From: Kiloniellales bacterium
GTDB taxonomy: Bacteria; Pseudomonadota; Alphaproteobacteria; Kiloniellales; JAKSDN01
Direction: 5' to 3'
NCBI GenBank assembly: GCA_022360075.1
Contig: JAKSDN010000153.1
Coordinates: 1-5,401, forward strand
DNA: 5,401 bases
Part shown: positions 1-5,401 of the stretch, in pieces
Position numbering within the stretch: position 1 is the first letter of the stretch
Layout of the letters: each line of letters begins with the position of its first letter
Translations under genes and position numbers: made by a program
The notes under the pieces: generated by a model
Seen by the model: only the letters and a program-made list of their open reading frames with translations
What the model was told of the DNA's origin: nothing
Databases searched by the model: none

Positions 1-624
1 CTGACCGCGCAGGTCGCCGGGGCCATCCGCGACATGATCGTTCAAGACGAGCTGCAACCGGGAGAGCGGATCCGCGAGCGCCAGTTGGCCGAGCGGCTAC
101 GGGTCTCGCGCACGCCCCTGCGCGAGGCGCTCAAGGTGCTGGCGACGGAAGGACTCGTTGAGCTCTTGCCGAACCGCGGCGCCGTCGTCTCCAACCCGGC
201 GGCCGAGAGCGTGCGCGATCTCCTTCAAGTGCTCGGCGTTCTCGAAGCGCTCGGCGGCGAGCTCGCCGCGGAGCGGGCCAGCGACGAGGAGATCGCCGAA
301 GTCAAGGCGCTGCACTTCGAGATGCTGGCCGCCTACGCCCGCAAGGACCGGCTGCAGTACTTCAAGATGAACCAGCGCATCCACCGCGCGATCATCGAGG
401 CGAGCCGTAACGAGGCCTTGGTCGAGGCGCACGGCCGCATCAACGCCAGGCTCTACCGCGTGCGCTATCGCTCGAACCTGTTGAACCGGAAGTGGCACAC
501 CGCGATCGAGGAGCACGAGAGCATCTTAAGGGCGCTCGAGCGCCGGGACGGTCCCGCCTTGGCCGCGGAGCTCCGCGCCCACCTCGGCAGCACCTGGTCC
601 AAGGTGCGTCTCGACATCGGATAA
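1..624 (+). CDS. GntR-family transcriptional regulator, FCD subfamily (5' partial)
   Basis: DNA-binding, ligand-responsive repressor or activator of the FadR/FCD branch of GntR. The frame is open from base 1 and encodes 207 residues before the TAA at 622. The first in-frame ATG (position 34) is not the start, because the codons before it already spell the first helix of the winged helix-turn-helix (LTAQVAGAIRDMIV). The wHTH fills about residues 1-63, with the family signatures LQPGERIRERQLAERL, VSRTPLREALKVLATEGLV and the wing NRGAVV. An all-helical FCD effector domain follows at about residues 70-200. Its usual metal-site positions appear as N124 (MNQRIH, where Asp is the textbook residue), H128, H172 (EEHESIL) and H194 (RAHL). 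FCD regulators typically sense small carboxylic acids and control an adjacent catabolic operon; here that neighbour would lie off the left edge, so the ligand and target are unknown. Probably only 10-30 N-terminal residues are missing. The family call is firm; the specificity is not. Confidence 0.95.
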   Translation: MTAQVAGAIRDMIVQDELQPGERIRERQLAERLRVSRTPLREALKVLATEGLVELLPNRGAVVSNPAAESVRDLLQVLGVLEALGGELAAERASDEEIAEVKALHFEMLAAYARKDRLQYFKMNQRIHRAIIEASRNEALVEAHGRINARLYRVRYRSNLLNRKWHTAIEEHESILRALERRDGPALAAELRAHLGSTWSKVRLDIG

Positions 625-676
625 GGTCGCACCACGGGTTAGCCGCCTGTCACTGCCTCTTAGATTTCGCCCCGCG

Positions 677-707
677 CCCTCATCCTGAGCTTGTCGAAGC
701 ATGAGGG
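677..707. repeat. REP-like intergenic palindrome between convergent genes
   Basis: Perfect 7-bp arms CCCTCAT (677-683) and ATGAGGG (701-707) flank a core CTGAGCTTGTCGAAG, which itself has a small inner stem CTT/AAG (690-692 with 697-699) around GTCG. I recall a closely similar palindrome, with arms extended to ATCC/GGAT, as a common dispersed intergenic repeat in alphaproteobacterial genomes. This copy has C at 700 where that form would have G, which breaks one outer pair. It lies between the 3' ends of the plus-strand GntR gene and the minus-strand kinase gene, the usual place for REP elements. It could form a hairpin in either transcript and protect or end the mRNA, but no U-tract follows, so it is not a standard intrinsic terminator. 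The structure is seen directly; the family membership is from memory. Confidence 0.7.
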
Positions 708-760
708 GATGGGCTTAGCGTATAGGGGGCGCCGAGGATCAGGACTCTCGTCCCGCGGCA

Positions 761-3646
<2,886 letters not shown>

Positions 3647-3657
3647 GGCCGGGTCTT

Positions 3658-3688
3658 GGCCCCGCTGTTCGGGCCCCTTTTTGGGGGC
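3658..3688 (-). promoter_or_regulatory. Two overlapping hairpins in the kinase leader (tentative)
   Basis: Reading the minus strand, GCCCC (3688-3684) can pair with GGGGC (3677-3673) around CAAAAA. Immediately downstream, GGCCCG (3675-3670) can pair with CGGGGCC (3664-3658), with one bulged C, around AACAG. The two stems share 3673-3675, so they cannot both form fully. The second ends 11 nt before the kinase ATG, covering the region where a ribosome would bind. No U-tract follows either stem, so neither is a good terminator for the upstream dnaE2. The pairing is seen directly; a regulatory role is only a possibility, and GC-rich DNA forms such stems by chance. The rest of the 136-bp gap (3647-3782) shows no promoter I can defend. 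Confidence 0.2.
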
Positions 3689-3782
3689 ATCTGCCGTCCG
3701 AGCGCGCCCCCAGCTCCGAGGCTTAGGAGTCTTGTCGCGGCGGCGTTAAGGAGCGGTAAATCGCGGCCTTTCCGGGGCGCGG

Positions 3783-5401
3783 TCAGTGGAAGTCCCGGGA
3801 TTTGAAGAGCCGGCCCCGGGCGACCGGCTGGCCGCGCGGATGGCCGAAGGGCCGCGGCTGGACATCCTGAGTGGGCTGGCGCTGATCGGCGCTCGGCCGC
3901 TTGACCTCGTCGGCGCGGGCGAGGCTCGCCTCGAAGGGCGATTTGTGGATGTCCTCGATGATGATGTCGCGCGGCCGGGTCTGCAGCTCCTGCAGGCGGG
4001 GGGTCAGGTCGATCAGCCGCTCGGCCACGACGTGGATCACGATGCCCTCGCGCTGCAGCTTGCCCTCGACCGCCAGCAGGTTCGCGGTCAGCACCAGCTT
4101 GCGGTAGCGCTCGAAGACGTCGGGCCAGACCACGATATTGGCGATGCCGGTCTCGTCCTCCAGGGTGATGAAGATGACGCCCTTGGCGCTGCCCGGGCGC
4201 TGACGCACCAGGACCAGCCCGGCGACCGCGAGCCGGACGCCGTCCTTGGTAGCGATCAGGCTCTCGTTGCGCACGATGCCCTCGGCCTGGAAGTCATCTC
4301 GTAGGAAGGAGACGGGATGCGCCTTGAGCGAGAGGCGCAGACTGGCGTAGTCGTCGATCACGTGCTCGCTGAGCGCCATGCGCGGCAGGTCGACCGCAGG
4401 CTCCTGGCCCCGCTCCTCCTCGCCCATGGCGGCGAACAGCGGCAGTGGCGCATCCGGCAGGCCCTTGACCGCCCAGAGCGCCTCGCGCCGGTCGAGCCCC
4501 TGGGAGCGATAGCCGTCGGCCCGCGCCAGGGCCTCGAGCGCGGCGGCCTTGACCCCGGCGCGGCGCCAGAGCGTCAGCGGGTCGGGATAGCCGTTGCCGC
4601 GTGCCGCCAGGATCGCCCGCGCGTCGGCCTCGGCCAGGCCCTTGGCCTGCCGGAAACCGAGGCGCAGGGCCAGATCACCCTTTTCGCCCGGCTCGAGCGT
4701 GCAGTCCCAATCGCTGATGTTGACGTCCACGGGGCGGACCTCGACCCCGTGCTCGCGGGCGTCGCGCACGATCTGGGCCGGGGCGTAGAAGCCCATGGGC
4801 TGGCTGTTCAGCAGCGCGCAGGCGAAGACCGCCGGATAGTGGCACTTGATCCAGGAGGAGACGTAGACCAGCAGGGCGAAGCTGGCCGCATGGCTCTCGG
4901 GGAAGCCGTAGGTGCCGAAGCCCTCGATCTGGCGAAAGCAGCGCTCGGCGAACTCGCGCTCGTAGCCGTTCCCGACCATGCCCTCGATCAGCTTCTGCTC
5001 GAAGGTGTGGATGGTGCCGACGTTGCGGAAGGTCGCCATGGCGCGGCGCAGCCGGTCGGCCTCGCTCGGCGTGAAGCCGGCGGCGACGATGGCGATCTTC
5101 ATGGCCTGCTCCTGAAACAGCGGCACGCCGAGGGTCTTGCCGAGCACCTCCTCCAACTCGGGTGAGGGATAGCTGACCTTCTCCTCGCCGTTGCGCCGGC
5201 GCAGATAGGGGTGGACCATGTCGCCCTGGATCGGCCCCGGCCGGACGATCGCCACCTCGATTACCAGATCGTAGAAGTCGCGCGGCTTGAGGCGCGGCAG
5301 CATGGACATCTGGGCCCGGCTCTCGACCTGGAACACACCCAGGGAATCAGCCTTGCAGAGCATGTCGTAGACCGCCGGGTCCTCGGCCGGCACCGAGGCC
5401 A
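3783..5401 (-). CDS. dnaE2: Error-prone DNA polymerase III alpha subunit DnaE2/ImuC, C-terminal half (5' partial)
   Basis: Non-replicative C-family polymerase that carries out SOS-induced translesion synthesis with ImuA and ImuB. The frame is open to the right edge and gives 538 residues, about half the usual 1,050-1,100. The GTG at 5393 is internal, since the sequence across it matches the middle of the family. Numbering from that codon, the fingers-region signatures are [20 protein letters not shown] (19-38), [18 protein letters not shown] (50-67) and [10 protein letters not shown] (92-101). [18 protein letters not shown] (158-174) follows, and [19 protein letters not shown] (194-212) is diagnostic of DnaE2 rather than replicative DnaE, which has YGFNKSHSAAYAL in E. 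coli. An OB-fold spans about 386-462 ([17 protein letters not shown]). The protein ends in SRDFH, which I recall as typical of DnaE2. The three catalytic aspartates and the PHP domain lie upstream, outside the window. The spot where E. coli alpha has its clamp motif QADMF reads PLPLF (316-320), without Gln. Expression is normally LexA-controlled from upstream of imuA, not visible here. Confidence 0.96.
   Translation of the reverse strand, partial: ASVPAEDPAVYDMLCKADSLGVFQVESRAQMSMLPRLKPRDFYDLVIEVAIVRPGPIQGDMVHPYLRRRNGEEKVSYPSPELEEVLGKTLGVPLFQEQAMKIAIVAAGFTPSEADRLRRAMATFRNVGTIHTFEQKLIEGMVGNGYEREFAERCFRQIEGFGTYGFPESHAASFALLVYVSSWIKCHYPAVFACALLNSQPMGFYAPAQIVRDAREHGVEVRPVDVNISDWDCTLEPGEKGDLALRLGFRQAKGLAEADARAILAARGNGYPDPLTLWRRAGVKAAALEALARADGYRSQGLDRREALWAVKGLPDAPLPLFAAMGEEERGQEPAVDLPRMALSEHVIDDYASLRLSLKAHPVSFLRDDFQAEGIVRNESLIATKDGVRLAVAGLVLVRQRPGSAKGVIFITLEDETGIANIVVWPDVFERYRKLVLTANLLAVEGKLQREGIVIHVVAERLIDLTPRLQELQTRPRDIIIEDIHKSPFEASLARADEVKRPSADQRQPTQDVQPRPFGHPRGQPVARGRLFKSRDFH

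Noticed and set aside
34..36. ATG as the start of the GntR regulator
   Set aside because: Codons 1-11 before it encode the first helix of the winged helix-turn-helix, so the true start is off the left edge.
742..753. Small hairpin GGAC-TCTC-GTCC just past the kinase stop, considered as its terminator
   Set aside because: Only four base pairs and no following U-tract on the minus strand.
3721..3782. Possible promoter or CtrA-like site (GCGTTAAGGAGCGGTAAAT) upstream of the kinase
   Set aside because: It contains only one imperfect TTAA half-site with no properly spaced partner, and I see no defensible -35/-10 pair.
4317..5165. 282-codon plus-strand reading frame opposite dnaE2
   Set aside because: It is antisense to strongly conserved polymerase sequence, with low-complexity composition and no family signature.
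5391..5393. GTG as the start of the DnaE2 gene
   Set aside because: The frame is open through it and the sequence matches the middle of the family, so it is an internal valine.

Overview
The window is GC-rich, densely coding chromosomal DNA with strong third-position GC. It reads as an alphaproteobacterium, possibly Rhodospirillales-like; the order is a guess. Three things point that way: a DnaE2-type second DNA polymerase III alpha subunit, a soluble multi-PAS hybrid kinase containing a PAS_7-like domain, and an intergenic palindrome of a type I recall as common in alphaproteobacterial genomes.

Layout from left to right. (1) Positions 1-624, plus strand: the 3' part of a GntR-family, FCD-type transcription regulator whose start lies off the left edge. 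(2) Positions 625-760: a short gap between convergent genes, holding a REP-like palindrome at 677-707. (3) Positions 761-3646, minus strand: one complete gene for a 961-residue cytoplasmic hybrid sensor kinase, arranged PAS-PAS-PAS7-HisKA-HATPase-REC-REC. (4) Positions 3647-3782: a 136-bp leader or spacer with two overlapping GC-rich hairpins. (5) Positions 3783-5401, minus strand: the C-terminal half of error-prone polymerase DnaE2 (ImuC), running off the right edge.

How the genes relate. The kinase and dnaE2 share a strand and are 136 bp apart, so read-through from dnaE2 into the kinase is possible but not shown. In most alphaproteobacteria dnaE2 is the last gene of the SOS-controlled imuA-imuB-dnaE2 mutasome operon, so imuB and imuA are expected just beyond the right edge. 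The kinase has no HPt domain and no adjacent response regulator in view, so its partners must be encoded elsewhere. The GntR regulator is transcribed convergently and is probably unrelated to the other two genes.

No RNA gene, insertion sequence, CRISPR array or integrase is visible. All three genes belong to known families. I do not see a previously undescribed system; the observations below are modest.
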